Shown: in pieces, positions 7,983-16,290 of the stretch
How positions within the stretch are numbered: position 1 is the stretch's first letter
Layout: every line of letters starts with the position of its first letter
NCBI GenBank assembly: GCA_030524435.1
Contig: JAUNGS010000005.1
Location: 4,920 to 67,615, forward strand
Source of the DNA: Eubacterium sp.
Lineage (GTDB): Bacteria > Bacillota > Clostridia > Eubacteriales > Eubacteriaceae
Reading direction: 5' to 3'
DNA length: 62,696 nt
Position numbers and translations under genes: made by a program
The notes under the pieces: generated by a model
Databases searched by the model: none
Told to the model about the DNA's origin: nothing
Seen by the model: only the letters and a program-made list of their open reading frames with translations

Positions 7983-8012
7983 TTATACATTTGTCTTAAA
8001 TTTTGGTATAAT
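7983..8012 (+). promoter_or_regulatory. Promoter of the coiled-coil/acidic membrane protein operon
   Basis: TTATAC (7983-7988) and a perfect TATAAT (8007-8012) are 18 bases apart, about 64 bases before the start codon at 8076. The -35 box is weak. It is divergent from the LCP promoter about 70 bases away. Confidence 0.5.
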
Positions 8013-8075
8013 GATATATGCATAAAATTTATAGACTGGAATTATAATGTCAAATAAGGTAGGGAGTAGGCTATC

Positions 8076-8582
8076 ATGGATAACAATAACCGGGATAAAG
8101 ATCTTAAACAGGATGAATCGCGGATTCGTTTTATTGAAGCGCAGCTTCTTGAAAAGGAAGAAAAGCTGGAGCAGCTCAAGGAAAGCTCCGAGGCTGAGCT
8201 TTCTGAGCAGAAGCGCGAGGGCAGCATCTCCGATCAATTTGTGCCGGTATTTCAGCGGGAGGAAGCATTTCCAACCCTGGAGGAGGGCGAGGATCGTGAG
8301 GCGGTCTACAGCAGACAGCTTGCGGTGCTGGAGGCCAGAGAGGCCTCGGTGAAAAAGATGCTCGAGTCGCTGGAGGACGTGCTTGAAATGCTCAGGGCAC
8401 GCAGCGACGCCTTAAATAAAAAAGAAGAGATATTGAATCGGGAATACCTGAAGCTGATTGAGATAGAATCGATGTATAAGGGAACCGACCGTCTGGCGGA
8501 TTCTCTGGGCGTGGTTTTGCCGGGCCTGGGAATAGACAGCGGAGAAGCGGCCGAAGCAGAAGATGAAAGGATTGAGGATTAA
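8076..8582 (+). CDS. Coiled-coil protein of unknown function
   Basis: I do not recognise this 168-residue soluble protein. It is highly charged and mostly predicted helix, with heptad-like stretches at about residues 15-47 and 75-130 (for example LNKKEEILNREYLKLIEIES) and an acidic C-terminus. It has no membrane segment or signal peptide. The stop lies four bases before the start of the next gene, so the two form an operon and probably a complex. Its second coiled coil reads like that of the partner (LNRRTEILDKKEF), which hints at shared origin or hetero-oligomerisation. The role is unknown; a structural or division/envelope scaffold is only a guess. Confidence 0.6.
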   Translation: MDNNNRDKDLKQDESRIRFIEAQLLEKEEKLEQLKESSEAELSEQKREGSISDQFVPVFQREEAFPTLEEGEDREAVYSRQLAVLEAREASVKKMLESLEDVLEMLRARSDALNKKEEILNREYLKLIEIESMYKGTDRLADSLGVVLPGLGIDSGEAAEAEDERIED

Positions 8583-8586
8583 GGTT

Positions 8587-10179
8587 ATGGCTGAAAAAAA
8601 TGAACGTTTAGGATTGCTGTTGATATTTGATTGTATCGCGACCATTTTGGCAACTTTTGGCGTGGCGCTGATTTTTCAAATGCTCATCACCCATGAAATC
8701 AACACCAATACCATGATTTTATCATGCTTTTTTGTGGGAATTAAGATTCTGTTGCTGGGAATCTGCGATATCACCGGGATCGGACGTCACATCATTGTGG
8801 CGCTGCTCTTTATCGTCATCGCAGACTGTATCGCCTTTGCCATCAATTTTCTGATGGTCTTTGGCCTGTCCAGCCGACTGCTTTTGACGACCCTGGTGGT
8901 CGACGCGGTTATCGTCGCCCTGAGCCACATCATCTGGTCCAGACGCTTTGGCGGCAAGCACAGTGAAAAGCGGGAGCGCAAGGCCTGGCTCAACGAGCGT
9001 GATATCGAGCGCGAGGACGAGGGCTACGAGGATATCTTTGAAAATGTCTCCGGCAAAAAGGATGGCGCCAAGGCGGAGGTAGCCGCTGTGGCAGCTGAAA
9101 AGCTCGAGGAAGAAGAGGATGACTTTGCGGATCTCTTCGGCGATGACGACGAGGAAGATTTTGATACCGAAGAAGAATTCGACTACGCCGACGAGGAAGC
9201 CCTGCCCGATTACGAGGAGGATGACATCGACGAGGAGGATTACGACGAAGACGAAGCGCTTTTCGATGAACTGCCCGAATCCAGAGACGGCGAGGAAGCC
9301 GACGATGATGATTTTGATGACGACGACGCCTATCTCGATGAAGAAGCCTTTAAGTCGCTGCTGATCAACGATGATGATTTGGTCAAGATGGAGGACGCCA
9401 TGGAGGCGCCGGAGGCTGCCCAGGAGGCCGAGGACGAGACGGCTGAAGCAGCTGAAACGGTTGAAGACGAGGCGGCACAGGAAGTGGAGGTGCCCCAGGC
9501 TGAAGCCGAGGAAGAGGCTGCCGACACCGTCCAGGAAGAAGAAGAGGTCCAGGAAGCCGAGGAAGCGCCGGCCGTCGAAGAAGTCCCCGAAGAAGCCCCC
9601 GAGGAAGAGTCTGTCGCCGACACCGCTGAAAAGCTGCCGGCCCTGGACGAGCTTTTGGGCACCGAGGATACCGACGGAAATCAGACCGAAAGCGCCAAGG
9701 ACTTCACAGAAATCGAAGCGCGTTTGGGTGCGCTGCTTGAAGAAATCAATGCGACGACGGAGGAAACCGGCAAGCTGGAAAAAACCGTTACCGACTTTAA
9801 GGCGGAGCTGGATCAGCTGACGCCGATCACCAAGGATACGGATATCATCGAAACCGGTGACGTCATCCGCGAAAAGCTCAAAAACATCATCAATAAGCAG
9901 TTTATTGTGGATGATGTCCTGGACGATTTAACCCGTCTGTCCGGTCAGATCAGCAAGCGCATCGACGATCTGGACGCCATCGAGGCTGACTTAAATCGCC
10001 GCACAGAAATTCTGGATAAGAAGGAATTCCTGTTCATGACGAGAAAGAATGCGGCGGAGGCCGATGTTCAGGTGAAAAATGAAGAGGTGCTTCTGGAAAA
10101 TGAGGAATCTGAAATCATCATCGACCAGGAGGATCTTGAAAAGATCAAGGCCTACCTCAAGGAGCATCCGGAGCTATAA
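8587..10179 (+). CDS. Membrane-anchored acidic coiled-coil protein of unknown function
   Basis: This 530-residue protein has four membrane helices (about residues 8-115), then a basic patch, a very long disordered region dominated by Asp, Glu and Ala (about 150-395), and a C-terminal coiled-coil region (about 400-530). The four-helix start resembles in topology the membrane part of CapD/PglF-type polysaccharide enzymes, but no enzymatic domain follows. The ATG at 8587 is preferred to the ATG at 8563, which lies inside the upstream gene and has no better ribosome site. It is likely an inner-membrane anchor holding a long flexible acidic arm in the cytoplasm. Function unknown. Confidence 0.6.
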   Translation: MAEKNERLGLLLIFDCIATILATFGVALIFQMLITHEINTNTMILSCFFVGIKILLLGICDITGIGRHIIVALLFIVIADCIAFAINFLMVFGLSSRLLLTTLVVDAVIVALSHIIWSRRFGGKHSEKRERKAWLNERDIEREDEGYEDIFENVSGKKDGAKAEVAAVAAEKLEEEEDDFADLFGDDDEEDFDTEEEFDYADEEALPDYEEDDIDEEDYDEDEALFDELPESRDGEEADDDDFDDDDAYLDEEAFKSLLINDDDLVKMEDAMEAPEAAQEAEDETAEAAETVEDEAAQEVEVPQAEAEEEAADTVQEEEEVQEAEEAPAVEEVPEEAPEEESVADTAEKLPALDELLGTEDTDGNQTESAKDFTEIEARLGALLEEINATTEETGKLEKTVTDFKAELDQLTPITKDTDIIETGDVIREKLKNIINKQFIVDDVLDDLTRLSGQISKRIDDLDAIEADLNRRTEILDKKEFLFMTRKNAAEADVQVKNEEVLLENEESEIIIDQEDLEKIKAYLKEHPEL

Positions 10180-10198
10180 TTTAATCGAATTGTCTGCA

Positions 10199-10232
10199 CA
10201 GCGCGCTGCCCATAGGGCAGGGCGCTGTTTTG
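10199..10232 (+). terminator. Intrinsic terminator after the acidic membrane protein gene
   Basis: The arms CAGCGC-CTGCCC and GGGCAG-GCGCTG pair over a 3-base loop and are followed by TTTT. It sits 19 bases after the stop codon. Confidence 0.75.
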
Positions 10233-10345
10233 CGTCAGGGGCGCTTTTCTGGGGTAAAGGAGGATGTAAGGAAAATAAAAAATTTTCAATTCTTTTGCCA
10301 AGGCGTCAATTTTGGCTTAAGAAACTGCAAGAGCATATATTTTGT

Positions 10346-10374
10346 TTGCAAAAAAGAGGTAAAAATGCTATAAT
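10346..10374 (+). promoter_or_regulatory. Promoter of the amino acid ABC importer operon
   Basis: TTGCAA (10346-10351) and TATAAT (10369-10374) are 17 bases apart. An AGGAGG ribosome site follows just before the start at 10409. Confidence 0.7.
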
Positions 10375-10408
10375 TATAAAAATAATTAATAAATCCAGGA
10401 GGAAAACA

Positions 10409-11179
10409 ATGAAGAAGTTTATGAAACTTGCAATCTTTGCGGTGGTTGCACTGATGGCTTTAAGCCTGACAGCCTGCTCTACTGGCAGTGATAGTGGCAG
10501 CGGAGATAAATACATTATCGCTACAGATACAACCTTCGCGCCCTTTGAATTTGAAGATGAATCCGGCAACCGTATCGGTATCGACATGGATCTCTTAAAG
10601 GCTATCGCTGAAGATCAGGGCTTTGAATATGAATTACAGGCTCTGGGCTTTGACGCGGCGGTAACCGCCCTTGAATCCGGCCAGGCAGATGCCGTTATCG
10701 CCGGCATGAGCATCACCGAAGAACGTCAGCAGAAGTTTGATTTCTCTGATCCCTACTTCGATTCTGGCGTAGGCATGGCCGTTAGCGCAACAGATAACAG
10801 CATTAATTCCTACGAAGATTTAAGAGGCAAAAACGTTGCCGTTAAGAATGGTACCGAAGGCGCCACCTATGCAGAATCCATCAAGGACGAATATGGCTTC
10901 ACCATCACCTCCTTCCCGGAATCTGCCAACATGTACGAAGATGTCAAGGCTGGCAACTCTGTAGCCTGCTTCGAAGATTACCCGGTTCTGGGCTACGCCA
11001 TCACCCAGGGTCAGCCCTTAAAGATGGTCGGCGATCTGCAGGCGGGTAACTCCTACGGCTTAGCTGTTCAGAAGGGTCAGAACGCCGAGCTGCTTGAAAA
11101 ATTCAACGCTGGTCTGAAAAACTTAAAGGACAATGGCAAATATCAGGAAATCGTAGATACCTATATTTCTACCAACTAA
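10409..11179 (+). CDS. Polar amino acid ABC transporter, substrate-binding lipoprotein
   Basis: The 256-residue protein starts with a lipoprotein signal peptide ending in LSLTAC (Cys about residue 23), so it is anchored to the outer face of the membrane. The mature part is a family 3 periplasmic-type binding protein: YIIATDTTFAPFEF, GIDMDLLKAIAE, GLDFDAAVTAL-like and the QADAVIAGMSITEER stretch are typical of glutamine/polar amino acid receptors. The reading frame is open further upstream, but AGGAGG precedes 10409. It leads a three-gene operon with its permease and ATPase. The specific amino acid is not clear. Confidence 0.93.
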   Translation: MKKFMKLAIFAVVALMALSLTACSTGSDSGSGDKYIIATDTTFAPFEFEDESGNRIGIDMDLLKAIAEDQGFEYELQALGFDAAVTALESGQADAVIAGMSITEERQQKFDFSDPYFDSGVGMAVSATDNSINSYEDLRGKNVAVKNGTEGATYAESIKDEYGFTITSFPESANMYEDVKAGNSVACFEDYPVLGYAITQGQPLKMVGDLQAGNSYGLAVQKGQNAELLEKFNAGLKNLKDNGKYQEIVDTYISTN

Positions 11180-11211
11180 TCTCTAAAGACCAAAATTTCG
11201 GGAGGATTTGA

Positions 11212-11877
11212 ATGAACATTTTTGAATTATTTGTCCAGTCAGCTCCCCGTTTAATGCAGGGTCTTGGAATGACCGTAGAACTGACCCTGGTATCGCTGCT
11301 TATCGCGGCGGTACTGGGGTTATTATTCGGTTTATTCTCCGTTTCCAGGACCATTTTTTTACGGGGAATCGCACGTGTATACATTAATATTATCCGAGGC
11401 ACGCCGCTGATCGTACAGATCTTTTTTATTTACTTTGGTATTGCCAGCGGTCTGGGGGTTCGACTTTCCGCCTTTACGGCGGGGGTTATTGCCCTAAGCC
11501 TCAATGCCGGTGCCTACTCTGCGGAAATCGTCCGCGGGGGGATTGAGTCTGTACCCAAGGGTCAGATGGAGGCGGCCAGAAGCCTGGGCTTGCCCTACAC
11601 CATGGCCATGCGCAGGGTTATCCTGCCCCAGGCCATCAAGACCATGGCGCCCACCATCGTCAATCAGTGTATTATTACCTTGAAGGACAGCTCACTGATC
11701 TCTGTCATCGGTCTCGCCGAGCTGACCCAGGTTGGCCGCTTGATCATCGCCAACAACTTTGAGTCCCTGAGAATGTGGACCATCATCGGGATCATGTACT
11801 TTATCATCATTATGATCCTCACAAAATTGTCACAGTACATCGAAAGGAAGATGAGTTATGGCAAAGGTAAAAATTAG
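11212..11877 (+). CDS. Polar amino acid ABC transporter permease (GlnP/HisM type)
   Basis: The 221-residue permease has about five membrane helices and the coupling-loop motif [21 protein letters not shown] that touches the ATPase. The Walker-independent family signature [18 protein letters not shown] just before it is typical of HisMQ-type subunits. It is preceded by GGAGG and overlaps the ATPase gene by 20 bases. It works as a homodimer with the binding protein and ATPase of this operon to import amino acids. Confidence 0.94.
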   Translation: MNIFELFVQSAPRLMQGLGMTVELTLVSLLIAAVLGLLFGLFSVSRTIFLRGIARVYINIIRGTPLIVQIFFIYFGIASGLGVRLSAFTAGVIALSLNAGAYSAEIVRGGIESVPKGQMEAARSLGLPYTMAMRRVILPQAIKTMAPTIVNQCIITLKDSSLISVIGLAELTQVGRLIIANNFESLRMWTIIGIMYFIIIMILTKLSQYIERKMSYGKGKN

Positions 11878-12586
11878 TAATCTCAAAAAAAGCTTCGGTG
11901 AGCTGGAGGTTTTAAAGGATATTAATCTGGAGGTTGAGGAAGGCGAGGTCATCTGTGTCATCGGACCCTCGGGCTCCGGAAAGAGCACCATGCTGCGCTG
12001 CATCAACGCCCTGGAGGAAGCCACCAGCGGCACCATCATCGTGGATGGCAACCAGATTACCGGCGACCGGGGGAATATCAATCTTTACCGCAGAAATATC
12101 GGCATGGTATTCCAGCAGTTCAATCTTTTCCCAAATATGACGGTTTTAAAGAATATCACCTTCGCGCCCCTGGCCTTGAAGATCATGTCCAAGGAGGAGG
12201 CCGAGGAGGTCGCCTGGGGGCTTTTAAAGCGTGTCGGCATGGACGCCAAGGCCGACGCCTACCCCATGCAGCTCTCCGGTGGTCAGCAGCAGCGTGTGGC
12301 CATCGCCCGGGCTTTGGCCATGAATCCTGACGTCATGCTCTTCGACGAACCCACCAGCGCCTTGGACCCGGAAATGGTCGGCGAGGTTTTAAACGTCATG
12401 AAGCAGCTGGCCAAGGAGGGGATGACCATGATCGTCGTCACCCACGAAATGGGCTTTGCCCGGGAGGTGGCCGACCGAGTGATCTTCATCGACGAGGGCT
12501 ATATTGTAGAGCAGGGACCGCCGGCAGAGGTTTTCGGCAATCCCAAAAACGAACGTACCATTAACTTCCTCAATATGGTTTTATAA
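11858..12586 (+). CDS. Polar amino acid ABC transporter ATP-binding protein (GlnQ type)
   Basis: The 242-residue ATPase has Walker [10 protein letters not shown] near residue 35, Q-loop [14 protein letters not shown], signature [15 protein letters not shown], Walker [19 protein letters not shown] and the His switch VTHEMGFA. All match GlnQ-type subunits that drive polar amino acid import. It overlaps the permease gene by 20 bases, and an intrinsic terminator follows, ending the operon. Confidence 0.95.
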   Translation: MAKVKISNLKKSFGELEVLKDINLEVEEGEVICVIGPSGSGKSTMLRCINALEEATSGTIIVDGNQITGDRGNINLYRRNIGMVFQQFNLFPNMTVLKNITFAPLALKIMSKEEAEEVAWGLLKRVGMDAKADAYPMQLSGGQQQRVAIARALAMNPDVMLFDEPTSALDPEMVGEVLNVMKQLAKEGMTMIVVTHEMGFAREVADRVIFIDEGYIVEQGPPAEVFGNPKNERTINFLNMVL

Positions 12587-12597
12587 TAGCTATCGAG

Positions 12598-12634
12598 GGC
12601 TGAAATCGCAGTTTGCGGCTTCGGCCTTTTTTTA
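12598..12634 (+). terminator. Terminator of the amino acid importer operon
   Basis: GGCTGAA-TCGCA (12598-12610) pairs with TGCG-TTCGGCC (12614-12626), with one G-U pair, and seven T follow. Confidence 0.75.
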
Positions 12635-12782
12635 TTGGCTTTTGGAGATAGGGGCGTTGAAAAAAGGGGCTTCAAGGGCCCTTGAAGCGTGAAATTTCAG
12701 CCCTGAAGCCTCATAGACAGGAGAAATACAGCGGGGTGATAAAAGGGGGGGTAAAGGAAAGGCAGGCTTCTTATGTGGACAT

Positions 12783-12813
12783 AAAAAAATCCGGCAAGCC
12801 TCAGCTTGCCGGA
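12783..12813 (-). terminator. Terminator of the membrane glycosyltransferase gene
   Basis: A perfect 10-base inverted repeat (TCCGGCAAGC around CTCA) is followed on the minus strand by seven T. It lies 23 bases past the stop at 12837. Confidence 0.85.
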
Positions 12814-12836
12814 TAAAATTGGCAGATACAAGATTC

Positions 12837-14081
12837 TTATTTGTCCATCTGGAGCTGGGAGAGCTTGATGCTCTGGGTGTGCTCGATGGGCTCCCAGGTG
12901 GTGATGGGCTTGACGAAGCACAGCACGTTGATGGGAATCCAGGAGAACAGGAAGAACCAGAAGGAGAAGAAGGCCTTGCTGGCCACATCTCTGAGTCTGT
13001 GGTGCTCCAGCTTGACGACCAGGGCGGTGAACAGGAAGCTCACGACGATGCCCCCGAGGCCAAAGACGATGGCGAAGGTCAGGGCGTCGGACCACACCTG
13101 GGTGTTGATGAACAGCAGGGTCAGGATGATGAAGGAGGCCACGGTGTAGATGCTGGTGAGCACCTGCATAAAGGGGGCCATCAGATAGAGAATCATGTCG
13201 ACACACATCCAGTTTTTCGTCTTTTTAAAGTTTTCCCACAGCGGAGCGGAGTATTGGGTGAAGCACTGAATGGTGCCGGTGGACCAGCGTTTTCTCTGCT
13301 TCCAGGAGGTCTCAAAGGTGATGGGGTGTTCGTCGAAGGTCAGGGCTTCGGGAACCCAGGCAACCCGGTGTCCCTTGATAATGGACTGGGTGGTGAACTC
13401 GATGTCCTCGGTGAGGCTGAAGGTTCTGAAGCCGCCGTCCTTTAAGATTTCAGCGGAGACCATAAAGCCGGTGCCGTTGAGGGCGGCGGACCAGCCGATG
13501 CCCTGTTTGGCCAGATTCATGAAGCGGTTCAATGTCCAGTAGAAAATGGACTGACAGCCGGAGATCCAGGAGTCCGTCGGATTCTTGCTGTCGCGGTAGC
13601 CCTGGGCGATTTTTTCGCCGTCGCAGAGGGCGTTGTTCATGGCTGCGAAGAAGCCGGGATCCACCAGATTGTCGGCGTCGAAGACGCAGAAGGCGTCGTA
13701 AACGTCGTTGTTTTCAAAGGTATCGTCGAAGAACTGTTCCAGGGCCGCACCCTTGGAGCGCACCGCGGCGCTGCAGTGGAAAATTTTGGCGCCGTGGGCT
13801 CTGGCCACCTCCTCGGTGTTGTCGGTGCAGTTGTTGGGGAGCACGTAGACGTCGAAGAGCTCCTTGGGATAGTTCTGCGCCTTGAGGGTGTCGATGAGGT
13901 TGCCGATGACCACGCCCTCGTTGCGGGCGGCGATGACGGCGCACATGCGGTTCTTGGGGGCGTGCTGATTAAATTTGGTGTGCTTGCGGTAGCCGGAGAT
14001 GCCGACGACGAGATAATAGATGCCGTAGGCGAAGAAGGGCGTACCCAGCAGAAAGAGTAAAACGTAAATTGTATCTACCAT
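12837..14081 (-). CDS. Membrane-bound family 2 glycosyltransferase
   Basis: The 414-residue protein has an N-terminal membrane helix (about 3-25), a GT2 catalytic domain with CAVIAARNEG, DADN (about residue 133), TEDIEFT and QRKRWSTG motifs, and then four C-terminal membrane helices. The QxxRW motif marks the processive type, such as cellulose, hyaluronan or poly-N-acetylglucosamine synthases, although the enzyme may add only single residues. It stands alone between two terminators with its own promoter. The product is unknown; an extracellular glycan or glycolipid is likely. Confidence 0.87.
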   Translation of the reverse strand: MVDTIYVLLFLLGTPFFAYGIYYLVVGISGYRKHTKFNQHAPKNRMCAVIAARNEGVVIGNLIDTLKAQNYPKELFDVYVLPNNCTDNTEEVARAHGAKIFHCSAAVRSKGAALEQFFDDTFENNDVYDAFCVFDADNLVDPGFFAAMNNALCDGEKIAQGYRDSKNPTDSWISGCQSIFYWTLNRFMNLAKQGIGWSAALNGTGFMVSAEILKDGGFRTFSLTEDIEFTTQSIIKGHRVAWVPEALTFDEHPITFETSWKQRKRWSTGTIQCFTQYSAPLWENFKKTKNWMCVDMILYLMAPFMQVLTSIYTVASFIILTLLFINTQVWSDALTFAIVFGLGGIVVSFLFTALVVKLEHHRLRDVASKAFFSFWFFLFSWIPINVLCFVKPITTWEPIEHTQSIKLSQLQMDK

Positions 14082-14142
14082 ATGCTTATCTCTCTTTTCT
14101 TTGAATTACCTTAAATTTTCATTTATTTTCAAGGCCGACCCT

Positions 14143-14171
14143 ATTCTATCACCATCTACAGCAGGTGGCAA
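14143..14171 (-). promoter_or_regulatory. Promoter of the membrane glycosyltransferase gene
   Basis: On the minus strand TTGCCA (14171-14166) and TAGAAT (14148-14143) are 17 bases apart, about 60 bases before the start codon. Confidence 0.6.
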
Positions 14172-14390
14172 GGGAAAAATGAGAAAGTTCATAAAATTTT
14201 AAGGAATTTAAAGGAAACAGAAAGGTTCGTTTTATATAAGGAGGCGTTTTCAAAGCTAAAGAATTTTAAAAAATCCAAAAACATTTAAAAAATCAGAATA
14301 ATTATCAATTTAAAATATAAAACATGTCGTTTTTGAAGCCTCCCTTACCTTAAAGGCTGGGGCGAAGCTGTGAAACTTGTAGAAAAGCTT
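14172..14390. other. AT-rich intergenic spacer
   Basis: This forms most of the 340-base gap between the glycosyltransferase and the ABC exporter. It is rich in A and T runs. I see no convincing reading frame, riboswitch or RNA gene in it. Confidence 0.4.
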
Positions 14391-14421
14391 AAAAAAAAGA
14401 GACCCGGGGGGTCTCTTTTTT
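14391..14421 (-). terminator. Terminator of the MarR/ABC exporter operon
   Basis: GAGACCC (14399-14405) pairs with GGGTCTC (14409-14415) and A-runs and T-runs flank both sides, so it can stop transcription on either strand. It lies just past the stop of the ABC gene at 14425. Confidence 0.8.
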
Positions 14422-14424
14422 AAC

Positions 14425-16290
14425 TCAGGACTTGTTTTCGCCGGGATCGAACTGGCTGTTGTAGAGGCTGGCGTAGAAGCCGCCGGCGGCCAGCAGGGCA
14501 TCGTGGCTGCCCTGTTCGACGATGTCGCCGTCCTTCATGACGAAGATGATGTCGGCGTCCCGGATGGTGGAAAGCCTGTGGGCGATGACGAAGGAGGTCC
14601 GTCCCTGCATCAGGTTGTCCATGGCCTTCTGGATCAAGAGCTCTGTTCGGGTGTCCACGGAGCTGGTGGCCTCGTCGAGGATCAAAATCTTGGGATCCGC
14701 CAGAATGGCCCGGGCGATGGTCAAAAGCTGCTTCTGGCCCTGGGAGACGTTGTCGGCATCCTCGTTGAGGACCATCTTATAGCCGTCGGGCAGGGTCTTG
14801 ACGAAATAGTCTACCTGGGCAGCCTTGGCGGCCTCAACCACCTCGGAGCGGGTGGCGTCCAGCTTGCCGTAGCGGATGTTGTCGGCGATGGTGCCGTTGT
14901 AGAGCCAGGTGTCCTGGAGGACCATGCCGAAGAGGCCCCGCAGATCGTTGCGGGTGAACTCGTTGATATTGTGGCCGTCGATGAGGATGGCGCCGGAATC
15001 CACGTCGTAGAAGCGCATCAGCAGCTTGATGATGGTGCTCTTGCCGGCGCCGGTGGGGCCGACGATGGCGATTTTCTGTCCTGCCTTGACCTCGGCGGAG
15101 AAGTCGTTGATGATGGTTTTGTCCGGAGTGTAGCCGAAGTGGACGTGGTCGAAGGTGACGCTGCCCTGGATGCCCTCGGTGGACAGGGGATTTTCGGGGT
15201 CAGGAATCTCTTCCTCTTCCTCCAGGAAGGTGAAGACCCGCTCAGCGGCGGCCATGGTCATCTGGAGGATGTTGGACATGTTGGCGATCTGGGTGATGGG
15301 CTGGTTGAACTGGCGGACGTACTGGATGAAGGCCTGGATGTCCCCCACGGCCAGCCTTCCGCCGGCGGCCAGATAGCCCCCGAGGATACAGACTGCCACG
15401 TAGCCCAGGTTGCCGATGAAGGTCATCACCGGCATCATCAGCCCCGACAGAAACTGGGAGCGCCAGGCTGAGCTGTAGAGGCTGGTGTTGTAGCCCTCGA
15501 AGGTGTCGTAGGCGTCCTTTTCCTTGTTAAAGGCCTGAACCACGGCGTGGCCGGCGTAGATTTCCTCAATGTGGCCGTTGATATGGCCCAAATATTCCTG
15601 CTGACGGCTGAAATACTTCTGGGAGCGCTTGACGATGAGGATGACAAAGACAAAGGAGAGGGGAATGATGCACAGGGCCACCAGGGTCATCTGCCAGCTG
15701 ATGGAAAACATCATGATCAAAATCCCCAGCACCGTGGTGACGGAGGTGATGATCTGGGTCAGACTCTGGTTTAGGGTCTGGTTGACGGTCTCAATGTCGT
15801 TGGTCAAAAAGGAGAGGACCTCGCCGTAGGTGGTCTTGTCGAAGTATTTGAAGGGCAGGCGGTTGACCTTGGCGAAGATATCCTGGCGCAGCCTGTAGGT
15901 GATGCGCATGGATACCCCGGTCATGATGTAGCCCTGGATGTAGGAGAAGGCCGCTGAGATGAGGTAGAGGGCCACCAGCACCAGGATAATGTGGCCGATG
16001 TAGCCGAAGTCGATGCCCTGGCCGGTGTTGGCGATGATGTTCATCACCCCCTCGAAGATCTTGGTGGTGGCCTTGCCTAAGATTTTGGGGCCGGCGATGT
16101 TAAAGACGGTGGAGGCCACGGCAAAGAGGGCCACAAAAATCAGGGCGATTTTGTATTTGCCCAGGTAGGCCAAAAGCTTTTTCAGGGTGCCCTTGAAATC
16201 CTTGGCCTTTTCGGTGGCCATGACGGGGCCGCCGCCCATGCGGCGCGGACGCTGGGGCTTTGGGGAGGTGGCTGTAGTATTTTTAGACAT
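14425..16290 (-). CDS. Heterodimeric ABC exporter subunit, canonical-ATPase partner
   Basis: The 621-residue half transporter has six membrane helices (about residues 50-330) and an ATPase domain with Walker A GPTGAGKST, Walker B ILILDEATSSVD with the catalytic Glu, and an altered signature NVSQGQKQLLTIAR. The altered signature with a good Walker B, against the reverse in its neighbour, is the mark of asymmetric heterodimeric exporters such as BmrCD and TM287/288. The ATG at 16290 has AAGGAGG nine bases upstream and overlaps the partner by 8 bases. It probably exports drugs, lipids or peptides. Confidence 0.9.
   Translation of the reverse strand: MSKNTTATSPKPQRPRRMGGGPVMATEKAKDFKGTLKKLLAYLGKYKIALIFVALFAVASTVFNIAGPKILGKATTKIFEGVMNIIANTGQGIDFGYIGHIILVLVALYLISAAFSYIQGYIMTGVSMRITYRLRQDIFAKVNRLPFKYFDKTTYGEVLSFLTNDIETVNQTLNQSLTQIITSVTTVLGILIMMFSISWQMTLVALCIIPLSFVFVILIVKRSQKYFSRQQEYLGHINGHIEEIYAGHAVVQAFNKEKDAYDTFEGYNTSLYSSAWRSQFLSGLMMPVMTFIGNLGYVAVCILGGYLAAGGRLAVGDIQAFIQYVRQFNQPITQIANMSNILQMTMAAAERVFTFLEEEEEIPDPENPLSTEGIQGSVTFDHVHFGYTPDKTIINDFSAEVKAGQKIAIVGPTGAGKSTIIKLLMRFYDVDSGAILIDGHNINEFTRNDLRGLFGMVLQDTWLYNGTIADNIRYGKLDATRSEVVEAAKAAQVDYFVKTLPDGYKMVLNEDADNVSQGQKQLLTIARAILADPKILILDEATSSVDTRTELLIQKAMDNLMQGRTSFVIAHRLSTIRDADIIFVMKDGDIVEQGSHDALLAAGGFYASLYNSQFDPGENKS

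Noticed and set aside
9119..9662. Low-complexity region in the acidic membrane protein as a possible tandem DNA repeat or CRISPR-like array
   Set aside because: The codons for Asp, Glu and Ala alternate without a fixed repeat unit or spacers; the frame is open throughout, so it is coding sequence.
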